Shown here piece by piece: positions 1 through 10,863 of a DNA stretch of 64,000 nucleotides. Position 1 is the first letter of the stretch, and every line of letters starts with the position of its first letter. The position numbers and the translations under genes are program-made. The stretch is from Paenibacillus beijingensis. GTDB lineage: Bacteria; Bacillota; Bacilli; Paenibacillales; Paenibacillaceae. The DNA lies in assembly GCF_000961095.1 (NCBI RefSeq), contig NZ_CP011058.1:2287501-2351500 (forward strand). The letters run 5' to 3'. Below the pieces are notes generated by a model. It searched no databases. It was not told where the DNA came from and was given only the letters and a program-made list of their open reading frames with translations.

Positions 1-1988
<1,988 letters not shown>

Positions 1989-2106
1989 TAATGGGTTTTC
2001 CAAGTGAGGAAAACCGCAAGGCATATGATTCAGCTAAGGAAGCACAAGCAATCTTTCGCATCTAGTTTTCAAGGTGTAAAACCTTAACGTTCCGAAGAGG
2101 AACCCG

Positions 2107-2223
2107 TTTGGTGGCGATGGCGGAAGGGAACCACGCGTACCCATCCCGAACACGACCGTTAAGCCTTCCAGCGCCGATGGTACTTGGACCGCAGGGTCCT
2201 GGGAGAGTAGGACGTCGCCAAGC
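2107..2223 (+). rRNA. rrf: 5S ribosomal RNA
   Basis: A 117-nt sequence beginning TTTGGTGGCGATGG and ending GGACGTCGCCAAGCA has the 5S signature CCATCCCGAACACG and complementary termini (TTGGTGGCG with CGTCGCCAA). It follows 23S by about 120 nt with no tRNA in the spacer. It is the last gene of the rRNA operon. Confidence 0.97.
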
Positions 2224-2229
2224 ACGAGG

Positions 2230-2258
2230 AACCCGCTGCATTCGCAGCGGGTTTTTTG
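2230..2258 (+). terminator. rRNA operon terminator
   Basis: A ten-pair stem, AACCCGCTGC with GCAGCGGGTT, around a four-base loop is followed by a T run. It lies directly after 5S rRNA and closes the rRNA operon. Confidence 0.92.
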
Positions 2259-2388
2259 TTGTTCGGTTAAGTATATTGTCGTCCCTTTAAGTATTCGCTT
2301 TAAACGTTGATGAATTCGGTATATGATCTCAGAACAGAAATCGACATCAAGAAATAGAGTTCGGCAAGTTTCCGGAGAGGGAAAAGAG

Positions 2389-2922
2389 TTAGCGATGATA
2401 GAACGATATTTCCTGCCCGTCCATCTTCACGACCCCGTCTTTTCGCTGTTTTCGGAGACGGTAGGAAACAAACAGCCGGGGCGCCAGATACCAAATATGC
2501 CAGACGGATAAGCTGATCAGCAAAGATTCCGAACCCCACGGATAAAATAGAGCTATCATGCAAAATCCGAGCCAAAATGAATGCCGCTGCGTTTTTCGAA
2601 ACAGTGCATTTTCAATCGGCAAACCGGGTAAATAACCTACAAAAGGAAGTCCGAGCCGCCATCCCCAGCGCCTGCTTCGAACGATTCCGGCTATGCGCAG
2701 CAGCGTCAAGCGAACGATCGCAAAGTGCAGGATCGGGACAATGAAAAAACCGGCAACCAGCGAGGCGGCGCCTGCCCAGGAATAGAAGGCCAGCAAAAAT
2801 GCAGCAATGATTAACGCTGCGGCGTTATAGCTCCATACAAGCTCGCGTCGAATCGAGAGGCGCTGTATGAGCTGATATTGATATATTGTAGCTTCCTGCT
2901 GCTCAGAAAGCGGCTGCACCAT
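2389..2922 (-). CDS. Small integral membrane protein of unknown function
   Basis: A 177-residue protein with several hydrophobic segments: about residues 37-55 (AALIIAAFLLAFYSWAGAA), 57-72, 110-115 and 128-150. The termini are charged. The first long-frame ATG (2952) is less likely than the ATG at 2922, which is preceded by a GGAGGG Shine-Dalgarno in TGTGGAGGGAAAACA. It stands alone on the minus strand between the rRNA operon and csfB. No family was recognised; the function is unknown and membrane location is inferred from hydrophobicity. Confidence 0.75.
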   Translation of the reverse strand: MVQPLSEQQEATIYQYQLIQRLSIRRELVWSYNAAALIIAAFLLAFYSWAGAASLVAGFFIVPILHFAIVRLTLLRIAGIVRSRRWGWRLGLPFVGYLPGLPIENALFRKTQRHSFWLGFCMIALFYPWGSESLLISLSVWHIWYLAPRLFVSYRLRKQRKDGVVKMDGQEISFYHR

Positions 2923-3155
2923 TGTTTTCCCTCCACAAAAGTACGATACCATGTATTATCGGAAGGAAGGCGCTCAACTTGTAGAAACCGCATTAAATTT
3001 TACGGGTCAGGCACCAGCCGGCAAAACCGTTCATAGCTTATATAAAATCCTCTTGCATGGATCTGAAAGATTTTGCGGACGAGAGTGGAATAAAATGATA
3101 GAATGTCGGGAATACTAGTGCTAGCTGTATTTTGCGAAAGGCGGTAGAATCAAAA

Positions 3156-3347
3156 ATGGGAGAAAACAGCGTTTGCCGTTGTATCATATGCGAGCAGCAG
3201 AAGCCTATTCATGAAGGAATACACATCGTGTCAGAATTTATTTGCGGCAGCTGCGAAGCCGAGATGGTCCGGACCGATGTAAAAGACGATAAATATCCGT
3301 TCTACGTTCACCAGCTAAAGCAAATATGGATGCAAAACAATGCATGA
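3156..3347 (+). CDS. csfB: Anti-sigma factor Gin (CsfB) family protein
   Basis: A 63-residue protein with two cysteine pairs, CRCIIC near residue 7 and CGSC near residue 33, the zinc-binding arrangement of Gin. In Bacillus, Gin/CsfB is made in the forespore under sigma F and binds sigma G (and sigma E in the mother cell) to stop premature activity. Position between the rRNA operon and yaaO matches B. subtilis csfB. The ATG at 3156 was chosen over the in-frame start at 3132 because AAAGGCGG precedes it at normal spacing. No sigma F promoter could be placed with confidence. Confidence 0.85.
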   Translation: MGENSVCRCIICEQQKPIHEGIHIVSEFICGSCEAEMVRTDVKDDKYPFYVHQLKQIWMQNNA

Positions 3348-3381
3348 ACTTTCTTTCGAAATCGATAGAAAGTTCTTTTTT
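3346..3381 (+). terminator. Terminator after csfB
   Basis: GAACTTTCT and AGAAAGTTC form a nine-pair stem followed by eight T residues. The left arm begins inside the csfB stop codon. Confidence 0.85.
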
Positions 3382-3452
3382 TATTTTCGCCACATCGAGT
3401 CGATCTTTCGATACAATAGAAAAATATATTGAAATAAGAAAGGACGGGCCGT

Positions 3453-5033
3453 ATGAATACGTTTGTCGCACCGCTGCTGGAGGCATTGATATTCCATCAA
3501 TCGCGTAATCCGGTCAGCTTTCATGTGCCTGGCCATAAATACGGTACGATGCTGTCGGACGTGAACATAGGAAAAAGGGTACCGGAAACCGATACACCGG
3601 GAGCGACGAGGCTTAAAAGCTGGTTCGAGCAGATCATGAAGCTCGATGTAACCGAGCTTTCCACGACCGACGATCTTCACCATGCGGAAGGTGTCATTAA
3701 AGAGGCTCAGCAGCTCGCAGCGAGATGCTTCGGAGCGGAGGAAACGCACTTTTTAACCGGCGGAAGCACAGCGGGAAACATCGCGCTCCTTATGGCCGCT
3801 TGCAACCCCGGCGATATCATCATCGTGCAGCGCAATGTACATAAATCGGTGCTGAACGGACTTATGTTGTCCGGAGCGAGAGCGGTATTTATCGGATCGC
3901 AATTGGACAAGGAAAGCGGACAATATACGATCCCCGCTCTGGACACCGTACAGGAGGCGCTGCGGCGGTATCCGGAAGCGAAAGCGGTCTTTTTGACCAA
4001 CCCGAATTATTACGGCATGTCGACCGGTTTGAAAAAGTATGCGGAGGCTGCACACCGCCAAGGTGCATTATTGCTTGTCGATGAAGCGCACGGTGCGCAT
4101 TACGGCCATCATCCGGAATTGCCCCAGTCGGCCCTTCAGGCCGGAGCGGATGGTGTTGTTCAGTCGACTCACAAAACGTTAAGCGCGATGACGATGGGCG
4201 CAATGCTCCATGTGCAGGGACATCGGTTAAATCGTGCCGCGCTTTCCAATGCGCTGTCGATGATTCAAAGCTCCTCACCCTCATATCCTATAATGGCGTC
4301 CCTTGATATTGCCCGGGCAATATTGGATGCATTTGGAGAAAAATGGTTTGAAAAAGGGCTGAATGCCGCTTCATTCCTGCGAAATTGGTTGAATCGGAAC
4401 GATCATCCGTTCATATTATTGGAACAAAGCGGCTCTTCCGCTTTTGATCAATTGGATCCATTGCGGATCGTAATACGCGATATGACCGGAACGCTGAGCG
4501 GGTATGAGCTGCTTAAACGTCTGGAAGAGAAAGGCTGCTGGGCTGAAATGGCCGACAACCGGCATGTCGTGCTTCTCATAGGAGCGGCTTGCGGGAACGA
4601 TGAGGCGGTGCGTTTAACGGACGCCCTCATGGACATCGCTTCTGAATCCGGCTTGCGCATGGTAAAGGAAAACAGCTGCAAATCGACTGCATCGGCATTC
4701 GCTTCGACAAGCGCCGTTTTTTCGACGAATGCATTCGCTTCGACTAAAACCGTTATTGAGGCTGACATCACGGAACCGATCGCTTTTGAGCGGCGCAGTT
4801 TGACCGAAGCAGAAGTGATGACAGTGGCGGTCGAACACGCGGCAGGATACCGGTCGGCGGAACAAGTGACGCCCTATCCGCCTGGAATTCCGCTCCTTTA
4901 TGCCGGTGAACCGATCACCGAAGGCAAGGTAAAGGCGCTGCGTATATTGTCGGATAGCGGCGCAAAATGTCAAGGAGCGGCGGATTCCAGCCTCCGGACG
5001 ATACGGGTAATAAAACGCGAGACGAACAAGTAA
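3453..5033 (+). CDS. yaaO: Orn/Lys/Arg decarboxylase family protein (YaaO type)
   Basis: A 526-residue fold-type I PLP enzyme of the major Orn/Lys/Arg decarboxylase group. Visible motifs are FHVPGHKYG near the N terminus, LTGGSTAGN for the cofactor phosphate, VDEAHGAHYG with the PLP-ring aspartate and histidine, and STHKTL with the Schiff-base lysine. The substrate (lysine, arginine or ornithine) cannot be read from sequence. It lacks the response-regulator-like domain of the large inducible enzymes, as in YaaO. Residues about 405-435 form an odd Ala/Ser/Thr/Phe-rich insertion encoded by a duplicated GCATTCGCTTCGAC. Place before tmk matches B. subtilis. Confidence 0.9.
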   Translation: MNTFVAPLLEALIFHQSRNPVSFHVPGHKYGTMLSDVNIGKRVPETDTPGATRLKSWFEQIMKLDVTELSTTDDLHHAEGVIKEAQQLAARCFGAEETHFLTGGSTAGNIALLMAACNPGDIIIVQRNVHKSVLNGLMLSGARAVFIGSQLDKESGQYTIPALDTVQEALRRYPEAKAVFLTNPNYYGMSTGLKKYAEAAHRQGALLLVDEAHGAHYGHHPELPQSALQAGADGVVQSTHKTLSAMTMGAMLHVQGHRLNRAALSNALSMIQSSSPSYPIMASLDIARAILDAFGEKWFEKGLNAASFLRNWLNRNDHPFILLEQSGSSAFDQLDPLRIVIRDMTGTLSGYELLKRLEEKGCWAEMADNRHVVLLIGAACGNDEAVRLTDALMDIASESGLRMVKENSCKSTASAFASTSAVFSTNAFASTKTVIEADITEPIAFERRSLTEAEVMTVAVEHAAGYRSAEQVTPYPPGIPLLYAGEPITEGKVKALRILSDSGAKCQGAADSSLRTIRVIKRETNK

Positions 5034-5192
5034 TCAGATCTTTACCCGCCTGGGCAGCCGCATTTATTTGAAGAAACTCCCCTTTATAAGAGCTCTTTTT
5101 TGGCGAAACTGTCAGGTTAGAGCTGTTTTTGTGCTATGATTTAGAGGGAGTTGCTTAGCAGTATGAATAACGGCGGTAAGGAGCGTCCAGCG

Positions 5193-5852
5193 TTGAATAA
5201 TGGCATGTTGATTACGATAGAAGGCGGAGAGGGCGCGGGAAAAAGCTCGATCATCCAAGCGCTCGCCGCATATTTGGCCTCCAAAGGCGTGACCGCGGTA
5301 ACGACGCGGGAGCCCGGGGGCATTCCGATTGCGGAGCAGATCAGAAACGTGATATTGGATCCGGCTCATGTGGGCATGGATGCCCGCACAGAGGCACTGC
5401 TCTATGCCGCGGCGCGCAGACAGCATCTTGTCGAAAAAGTGATTCCGGCGCTAAAGGAAGGCCGGTGGGTGCTGTGCGACCGTTTCATCGACAGCAGCCT
5501 GGCTTACCAGGGGTATGCCCGGGGACTCGGCATGGAGGAGATTATGGCGATTAATTCGTTCGCGATTGCCGAAACGATGCCGGATCTGACGCTGTATCTC
5601 GATGTTTCGCCGCAAACGGGCTTGAAGCGGATTGCCGAGGCAGGTGTCAGAGAAGTGAACCGGCTCGATCTGGAAACGATGACGTTCCATGAGCGGGTCC
5701 GCGAAGGATACCGGCAGCTCGTTCGGAAATTTCCGCAGCGAATCGTCCAGGTGGATGCCGAAGGGGCGCCTGAGCACGTATTAAACGAGGCGACCCGCGC
5801 TATCGAGCGGCGTTTTGAAGGAATATTTGCAGCGGGTGTCAAAAAGATATAG
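5193..5852 (+). CDS. tmk: Thymidylate kinase
   Basis: This 219-residue enzyme phosphorylates dTMP to dTDP for DNA precursor supply. The P-loop GGEGAGKSS lies near residue 9, the DR(F/Y) motif in LCDRFIDSS near 95 and the lid region after that. Start choice is uncertain: TTG 5193 has AAGGAG ten bases upstream and gives the usual short N-terminal extension, while ATG 5163 and TTG 5151 are also in frame. It is followed at 45 nt by darA, the conserved tmk-darA-yaaR-holB order. Confidence 0.95.
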   Translation: MNNGMLITIEGGEGAGKSSIIQALAAYLASKGVTAVTTREPGGIPIAEQIRNVILDPAHVGMDARTEALLYAAARRQHLVEKVIPALKEGRWVLCDRFIDSSLAYQGYARGLGMEEIMAINSFAIAETMPDLTLYLDVSPQTGLKRIAEAGVREVNRLDLETMTFHERVREGYRQLVRKFPQRIVQVDAEGAPEHVLNEATRAIERRFEGIFAAGVKKI

Positions 5853-5897
5853 ATACCGACAAATTCCGAAAGACCCATCAACCAGGAGGGATGAACG

Positions 5898-6227
5898 ATG
5901 AAACTTGTTGTGGCGATTGTTCAGGATAAAGACAGCAACCGGCTTTCAAATGCGCTAGTCCGGGAAGGATTCCGCGCAACCAAGCTTGCCAGTACGGGCG
6001 GCTTTCTGCGGGCCGGAAACACGACGTTTATGATCGGGATCGAGGATGAACGGGTGCACGAGGTGCTGCATTGCATTCGTTCCAACTGCAAAGTCCGCGA
6101 TCAGCTCGTCACGCCGGTTTCGCCGATGGGCGGAACGACCGAGTCGTATATTCCGTTCCCGGTAGAAGTGCAGGTTGGCGGGGCGGCGGTTTTTGTCGTA
6201 CCGGTTGAACGTTTTGAACATTTCTAA
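5898..6227 (+). CDS. darA: Cyclic di-AMP receptor DarA (PII-like, YaaQ)
   Basis: A 109-residue PII-like protein of the DarA/YaaQ family, a trimeric cytosolic receptor for c-di-AMP. The T-loop region contains the conserved ATKLASTGGFLRAGNTTFMIG stretch (about residues 27-47), and the C-terminal strand is AAVFVVPVERFEHF. Its downstream output in Bacillus is not fully settled. AGGAGGG precedes ATG at normal spacing. A second c-di-AMP element, the riboswitch at about 13.8 kb, lies in the same window. Confidence 0.94.
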   Translation: MKLVVAIVQDKDSNRLSNALVREGFRATKLASTGGFLRAGNTTFMIGIEDERVHEVLHCIRSNCKVRDQLVTPVSPMGGTTESYIPFPVEVQVGGAAVFVVPVERFEHF

Positions 6228-6248
6228 AGCAATGGGTGTGAGCGGAAG

Positions 6249-6692
6249 ATGAAAATTGATCCCGGCTTCAGGACGATTGGACAGGAGCGGACCCGAAGCG
6301 ACGGCAGCGGCCGGCCGGCTGCGCCCAAAGCATTTGCCGATGTAATGCATCAGCACGATCAGGAGCGGACGCACGAAGAACTGCAGCAGAAGCTGCAGGA
6401 TATACAGCTGCAGGGAGAGCGGCTGACCCGGTCGATGACGGTGCGTGAATTGAAGCTGTACCGCCATATGGTCAAGCAGTTTTTGGAGCTGACGGTGCGC
6501 AGAGGGATCGGGCTGAAGGAAGTACAGGCGATGGACCGCCGCGGCCGGATCAAACGCCATAAGCTGCTCGATGAAATTGACGAAGCGCTCGTGTCGATGG
6601 CCGATGAGCTGCTCGACAGCGAGCACGGACGAATCGAGCTGCTGCAGAGAGTCGGCGACATTAGAGGACTGCTCATTAATCTTTTGTTCTAA
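6249..6692 (+). CDS. yaaR: YaaR family protein (DUF327)
   Basis: A 147-residue, mostly helical, charged protein. The MTVRELKLYRHMVKQFLEL segment (about residues 61-80), the DRRGRIKRHKLLDEID segment and the C-terminal RVGDIRGLLINLLF match YaaR/DUF327. The biochemical role is unknown; the gene is conserved between darA and holB in spore formers. It starts 21 nt after darA and is followed 20 nt later by holB, so one operon is likely. Confidence 0.9.
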   Translation: MKIDPGFRTIGQERTRSDGSGRPAAPKAFADVMHQHDQERTHEELQQKLQDIQLQGERLTRSMTVRELKLYRHMVKQFLELTVRRGIGLKEVQAMDRRGRIKRHKLLDEIDEALVSMADELLDSEHGRIELLQRVGDIRGLLINLLF

Positions 6693-6712
6693 AAAAAGGG
6701 TGAAGAAGTACG

Positions 6713-7690
6713 ATGAATATCGCAGCAGTGCCGGGACAGACGAAAGCGAAACGAATCCTGCAGTATGTGCTCAAAAGCGGTAAAGTATCGCATGCGTACT
6801 TGTTCAGCGGGCCTTCCGGAACGGGTCGAATGGCGCTCGCTCTGGCATTTGCCAAAGCGTTGTTTTGCACCGCAGGCGGCGATGACGCTTGCGGGGAGTG
6901 TCTGGAATGCCGCAAATTCGAGCACGGGAACCAGCCCGATCTGCACCGGGTCGCTCCGGATGGCGCTTCCGTCAAGCTGGGGCAAATTCAGGAGCTGCAG
7001 CGGGAAATGGCTTTTCGGACGACTTCGCAGCACCGGAAAGTTTACATTATGGAGCATGCGGAGACGATGACGGTGCAGGCGTCGAACAGCCTGCTGAAAT
7101 TTCTGGAAGAGCCGCTGTCGCCGACGGTTGCCATTTTGCTGACGGACAATCCGCTCGCCGTGCTGCCGACCATCAGGTCCCGCGCTCAAATCATTCCGTT
7201 TCTGCCGTTTCCGCCGGAACAAATGCTGCAGGAGCTCGTGAATGAAGGCCAGCCGCATCTTCTTGCGCGCGCTGCCGTTCATTTGGCGTCCGGCATTGAC
7301 GGCGCCCGCCAGTTAATTCAGCAGAATGGGTTTGCAGAAATGAGAAACGTAGTGATACAATTAGGCAAGGAGGGCTTGACCCGATTCACCGCGGCGATGA
7401 TTACCGCCCAGCAGCGTCTGTTCAAGACGGAGCTGGGAGAGCAATCGGAGCTGTTCCTGTCATTATTGTTGCTGTGGTTTAAGGATATGATACATTTTCA
7501 GGCCGGCAGGCAGGAAAAGATGGTTTTTATAGATCAGAGCGAATGGATTGGCACCCATGCTTTCGCTCACTCGGTCGATTATTGGGTGGAATGTATGGAG
7601 CATACGCTTGAAGCCGGCAAACGGATCGCCGCCAATGTGGCGCCGCAGCTGGCCGTTGAGCAATTACTGGTGAATCTACAGGAGGGCTAA
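6713..7690 (+). CDS. holB: DNA polymerase III subunit delta'
   Basis: A 325-residue clamp-loader subunit with the AAA+ fold. The P-loop-like SGPSGTGRMAL (about residue 30) has arginine in place of the catalytic lysine, as expected for the non-hydrolysing delta' subunit. A four-cysteine zinc site follows (C..CGECLEC), and sensor 1 is in ILLTDNPLAVLPTIRSRAQ, with SRA instead of the usual SRC. It acts with DnaX and HolA to load the beta clamp. The next gene, ricT, begins 4 nt after the stop. Confidence 0.94.
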   Translation: MNIAAVPGQTKAKRILQYVLKSGKVSHAYLFSGPSGTGRMALALAFAKALFCTAGGDDACGECLECRKFEHGNQPDLHRVAPDGASVKLGQIQELQREMAFRTTSQHRKVYIMEHAETMTVQASNSLLKFLEEPLSPTVAILLTDNPLAVLPTIRSRAQIIPFLPFPPEQMLQELVNEGQPHLLARAAVHLASGIDGARQLIQQNGFAEMRNVVIQLGKEGLTRFTAAMITAQQRLFKTELGEQSELFLSLLLLWFKDMIHFQAGRQEKMVFIDQSEWIGTHAFAHSVDYWVECMEHTLEAGKRIAANVAPQLAVEQLLVNLQEG

Positions 7691-7694
7691 GTTC

Positions 7695-8498
7695 TTGTAC
7701 AATGTCGTCGGTGTCCGCTTTAAGAAAGCGGGCAAGATCTACTACTTTGATCCGGTCGAGCATCCCGTTGACAAAGATCATTTCGTCATTGTCGAAACGG
7801 CACGAGGCATCGAATACGGCAAAGTGGTAGTGGGACAGAAGCAAGTCGGTGAATCGGATGTTGTCCTCCCTCTGAAGAAAGTGATTCGCATTGCCGGCGA
7901 GAGCGACGCACAGGTGGTGGAAGAGAATAGAAATGCCGCCCAGAATGCGTTCGGCACTTGCCTGGACAAAATAAAAGCCCATCAGCTAAAAATGAAGCTG
8001 GTCGATGTCGAATTTACGTTCGACCGCAACAAAATCATTTTTTACTTCACCGCTGAGGGGCGAGTCGATTTTCGTGAGTTGGTCAAAGACTTGGCCAGCG
8101 TATTCCGTACCCGGATCGAGCTGAGACAGATCGGTGTCCGCGACGAGGCGAAGATGCTGGGGGGCATCGGACCTTGCGGACGGATTCTCTGTTGTTCGTC
8201 GTGGCTCGGCGATTTCGAGCCGGTGTCGATCAAGATGGCCAAAGACCAAAACTTGTCGCTTAATCCGACGAAGATATCCGGATTGTGCGGGCGGCTGATG
8301 TGCTGCCTGAAGTACGAGCATGACAACTACGAGAGCACCCGGGAAGAGATGCCTGCGATCGGCAAGATCGTAATTACGTCTTACGGAGAAGGCAAGGTGA
8401 CCGGAATTAACGCCTCATCCAAGTCCGTATACGTGCAATTGTTTGAAACGGGCGGCAAGCCGAAAGAGCTTCCGCTTGACGATGTAGTTCTGAAATAG
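7695..8498 (+). CDS. ricT: RicT/YaaT regulatory iron-sulfur protein (PSP1 domain)
   Basis: A 267-residue PSP1-domain protein. Cysteine-rich segments GPCGRILCCSSWL (about 158-170) and GLCGRLMCCLKYEHDNY (about 196-212) match the 4Fe-4S-binding Y complex partner RicT (YaaT). In B. subtilis RicT with RicA and RicF stimulates Spo0A activation, competence and RNase Y-dependent processing. TTG is the start, with AGGAGGG overlapping the holB stop, indicating coupled translation. Confidence 0.94.
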   Translation: MYNVVGVRFKKAGKIYYFDPVEHPVDKDHFVIVETARGIEYGKVVVGQKQVGESDVVLPLKKVIRIAGESDAQVVEENRNAAQNAFGTCLDKIKAHQLKMKLVDVEFTFDRNKIIFYFTAEGRVDFRELVKDLASVFRTRIELRQIGVRDEAKMLGGIGPCGRILCCSSWLGDFEPVSIKMAKDQNLSLNPTKISGLCGRLMCCLKYEHDNYESTREEMPAIGKIVITSYGEGKVTGINASSKSVYVQLFETGGKPKELPLDDVVLK

Positions 8499-8538
8499 TG
8501 AGAACGCAAGCTATGCTTGAAAGCTCTGGGGTGAAAAC

Positions 8539-8937
8539 TTGGAGAAAAAAGACCTTTTCTTGCAGATGAATGAGCTTGAAAACCGGCTTGGCGGCATCCA
8601 CGGGGAGCTGGGCTTAATGAAGCAGCTTGTGAAGCAGCTGCTGGAAGAGAATAAAAAGCTGTCGATCGAAAATCAGCAGCTGCGCGACGTGCTGAAGCGG
8701 GAGACGTCTCCGAAACCGGAGCCGGTCAAATCCGCTTCGGCCGCACGCCGCAGTTCATCTCCGGCAGGAGCTGCTTCGGTGACGGAAAGCGCGGCTGCGG
8801 ACAGCGGTGCGGTTGGGGAGGGCTATGACAATCTGGCCCGGCTGTACCACGAGGGGTTCCATATTTGCAATGTCTATTATGGGCACCTTCGGACGGAGGG
8901 CGATTGTTTGTTCTGCCTTTCTTTTCTGAATAAATAG
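8539..8937 (+). CDS. yabA: Replication initiation control protein YabA
   Basis: A 132-residue protein. The N-terminal 50 residues are a leucine-zipper-like coiled coil used for tetramerisation. A Ser/Ala/Pro linker follows, then the C-terminal zinc-binding region HICNVYYG...DCLFCLSFL. YabA restrains initiation by binding DnaA and DnaN. The start is TTG at 8539, preceded by GGGGTGAAAAC. It is the last gene before a terminator. Confidence 0.93.
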   Translation: MEKKDLFLQMNELENRLGGIHGELGLMKQLVKQLLEENKKLSIENQQLRDVLKRETSPKPEPVKSASAARRSSSPAGAASVTESAAADSGAVGEGYDNLARLYHEGFHICNVYYGHLRTEGDCLFCLSFLNK

Positions 8938-8947
8938 CTTTCATTTC

Positions 8948-8975
8948 AAGGACCCTTATAGGGTCTTCTTTTTTG
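8948..8975 (+). terminator. Terminator after yabA
   Basis: AAGGACCC and GGGTCTT pair around a short loop and are followed by a T-rich run. It ends the tmk-yabA gene set. Confidence 0.75.
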
Positions 8976-9073
8976 TCATCGTTTACTTAGCTTTCAACGC
9001 GAAACCTTTTTGTTCGGCGAATAAGTCGGCAATAGCCGTTTTTGCTTGACGAACGGAATGAAAGGAAGGCAAA

Positions 9074-9838
9074 ATGTCGAATATTGAAAATGAGCTGCTG
9101 CCGAGCGAGCGGCTCGATGATCTGCTGACCCACCAATTGCGCATTATCCAGAGCAGGGAAGTGTTCAGCTTCTCGATGGATGCGGTGCTGCTCGCCCGGT
9201 TTGCGGGCGTGCCCCGCTACGGCCGGATAGCGGATTTGTGCACGGGCAACGGGGTTATTCCGCTGCTGCTGACGACCCGTACGCAGGCGAAAATCGACGC
9301 GGTCGAAATTCAGCCCCGGCTGGCCGATATGGCAAGGCGGAGCGTAAGGCTCAACGGGCTCGAGGAGCGGATTACGATTGTAGAGGGCGACCTGCGTGAT
9401 TATCCGAAGACGGCCGGTTACGGCGTGTATGATGCCATCACGGTCAATCCTCCTTATATGCAGGGGAACAGCGGCGATACGAACGAAAATCCTTACTATG
9501 CGATGGCGAGACACGAAATGCACGGCACATTGGAGCAGATTGTCGAGGCATGCGCAAGGCTCGTCCGTACCGGGGGCAAGGTTGCCATGGTGCACCGCCC
9601 CGAGCGGCTCGCGGATATTATCGTATCGATGCGGAAATGGAAGCTGGAGCCGAAACGGCTGCGCTTTGTCCACCCTTATGCCGAAGCGGGGGCGAACATG
9701 GTGCTCATTGAAGCGGTGCGGGACGGAAAACCGGCGGTCAAGGTGCTTCCGCCGCTCATCGTGTACAACAAGGACCGCCGCTATGAACGCGAGCTGATGG
9801 AAATTTATTATGGACCGGAAACGGGGAATGATTCGTGA
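9074..9838 (+). CDS. yabB: tRNA1(Val) adenine-N6 methyltransferase family (YabB/TrmN6)
   Basis: A 254-residue class I SAM-dependent methyltransferase. Motif I is IADLCTGNGVIPL (about residue 48), and the catalytic NPPY motif is in AITVNPPYMQGN (about 121-132), diagnostic of N6-adenine or amino methylation. It belongs to the TrmN6/YfiC group; the tRNA target in Firmicutes is inferred from the family. Its stop overlaps the rsmI start (TGATG), so the two are translationally coupled. The yazA gene found between them in B. subtilis is missing. Confidence 0.9.
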   Translation: MSNIENELLPSERLDDLLTHQLRIIQSREVFSFSMDAVLLARFAGVPRYGRIADLCTGNGVIPLLLTTRTQAKIDAVEIQPRLADMARRSVRLNGLEERITIVEGDLRDYPKTAGYGVYDAITVNPPYMQGNSGDTNENPYYAMARHEMHGTLEQIVEACARLVRTGGKVAMVHRPERLADIIVSMRKWKLEPKRLRFVHPYAEAGANMVLIEAVRDGKPAVKVLPPLIVYNKDRRYERELMEIYYGPETGNDS

Positions 9839-10731
9839 TGCATGTGCAAAAGAGCTTTGCCGCCGCAGAAACGCAGCGCAGCGGCACGTTATATTTGGTC
9901 GGCACGCCGATCGGCAATCTGGAGGATATGACCTTTCGTGCGGTGCGGACGTTAAAGGAAGTTTCGCTGATCGCGGCCGAAGATACCCGCCAGACGCGCA
10001 AGCTGCTGACGCACTTTGACATTTCAACCCGGCTAGTCAGTTATCATGAGCATAACAAAGAGCGGAGCGGCAGCGGGCTGCTTTCGCTGCTGGAAGAAGG
10101 AAACAGCATCGCCCTTGTGAGCGATGCCGGAATGCCGGCCATTTCCGATCCCGGCAGCGATCTGGTGCGGGACGCGGTCCTGCGCGGAATTGCGGTCGTT
10201 CCGGTGCCGGGCGCGAATGCCGCCTTGTCTGCGCTTGTCATTTCCGGCCTGCCGACCGAAAGATTCACGTTTGCCGGGTTTCCGCCACGCGAACGCAAAG
10301 AGCTGCTTCAGTGGCTGGCGTCGCTCGAACAGTTGGAAGGCACATTAATCGTCTACGAATCGCCTCATCGAATCGTCAAAACGCTTGGAGCGATGCTGGA
10401 GCAATGGGGGGAGCGCAACATCGCGATGATCCGCGAGCTGACGAAGCGTCACGAGGAGGCGGTCCGGGGCGGCATATCCGATTGCTTGACGTGGCTGGAG
10501 CAGCATCCTCCGCTTGGCGAATATTGTTTGGTCATCGGGGAAAGAAGCGAGGAGCAAAAAAACGAAGCGATAGGGCCGCCCTGGTGGGAGAAGCTGAGCC
10601 TCGAAGAGCACGTCCTTCATTATGAAGCGGAAGCCGGGGACCGCAAGGAAGCGGTCAAACGGGCTGCACAGGACCGCGGCCTGCCGAAGCGGGAGGTTTA
10701 TAATGAAGTGATGAAGAAGAAAGCGGATTAA
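9838..10731 (+). CDS. rsmI: 16S rRNA (cytidine1402-2'-O)-methyltransferase
   Basis: A 297-residue tetrapyrrole-methylase-fold enzyme. LYLVGTPIGNLEDMT near residue 20, AEDTRQTRKLL near 50, VSDAGMPAISDPG near 97 and FAGFPPR near 142 are the RsmI signature blocks. It methylates the ribose of C1402 in the decoding centre. ATG 9838 is used because it overlaps the preceding stop; GTG 9835 is one codon upstream. Confidence 0.94.
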   Translation: MHVQKSFAAAETQRSGTLYLVGTPIGNLEDMTFRAVRTLKEVSLIAAEDTRQTRKLLTHFDISTRLVSYHEHNKERSGSGLLSLLEEGNSIALVSDAGMPAISDPGSDLVRDAVLRGIAVVPVPGANAALSALVISGLPTERFTFAGFPPRERKELLQWLASLEQLEGTLIVYESPHRIVKTLGAMLEQWGERNIAMIRELTKRHEEAVRGGISDCLTWLEQHPPLGEYCLVIGERSEEQKNEAIGPPWWEKLSLEEHVLHYEAEAGDRKEAVKRAAQDRGLPKREVYNEVMKKKAD

Positions 10732-10757
10732 GCAGATGAGGGCGGTCATCCGGCCGA

Positions 10758-10799
10758 CAAAAAAAAGACCTTCCTGAGCCGTGATTCAGCGCAGGAAGG
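10758..10799 (-). terminator. Terminator for abrB, possibly bidirectional
   Basis: CCTTCCTG and CAGGAAGG form a stem. On the minus strand the hairpin is followed by a run of T (plus-strand AAAAAAAA at 10759-10766), so it terminates abrB. It may also stop rsmI transcripts. Confidence 0.8.
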
Positions 10800-10863
10800 C
10801 AATAAAGGAGTATAAAAAGGTTAGAATTACCGAATATCGCAAATTAATTATAACCGATCTTTC

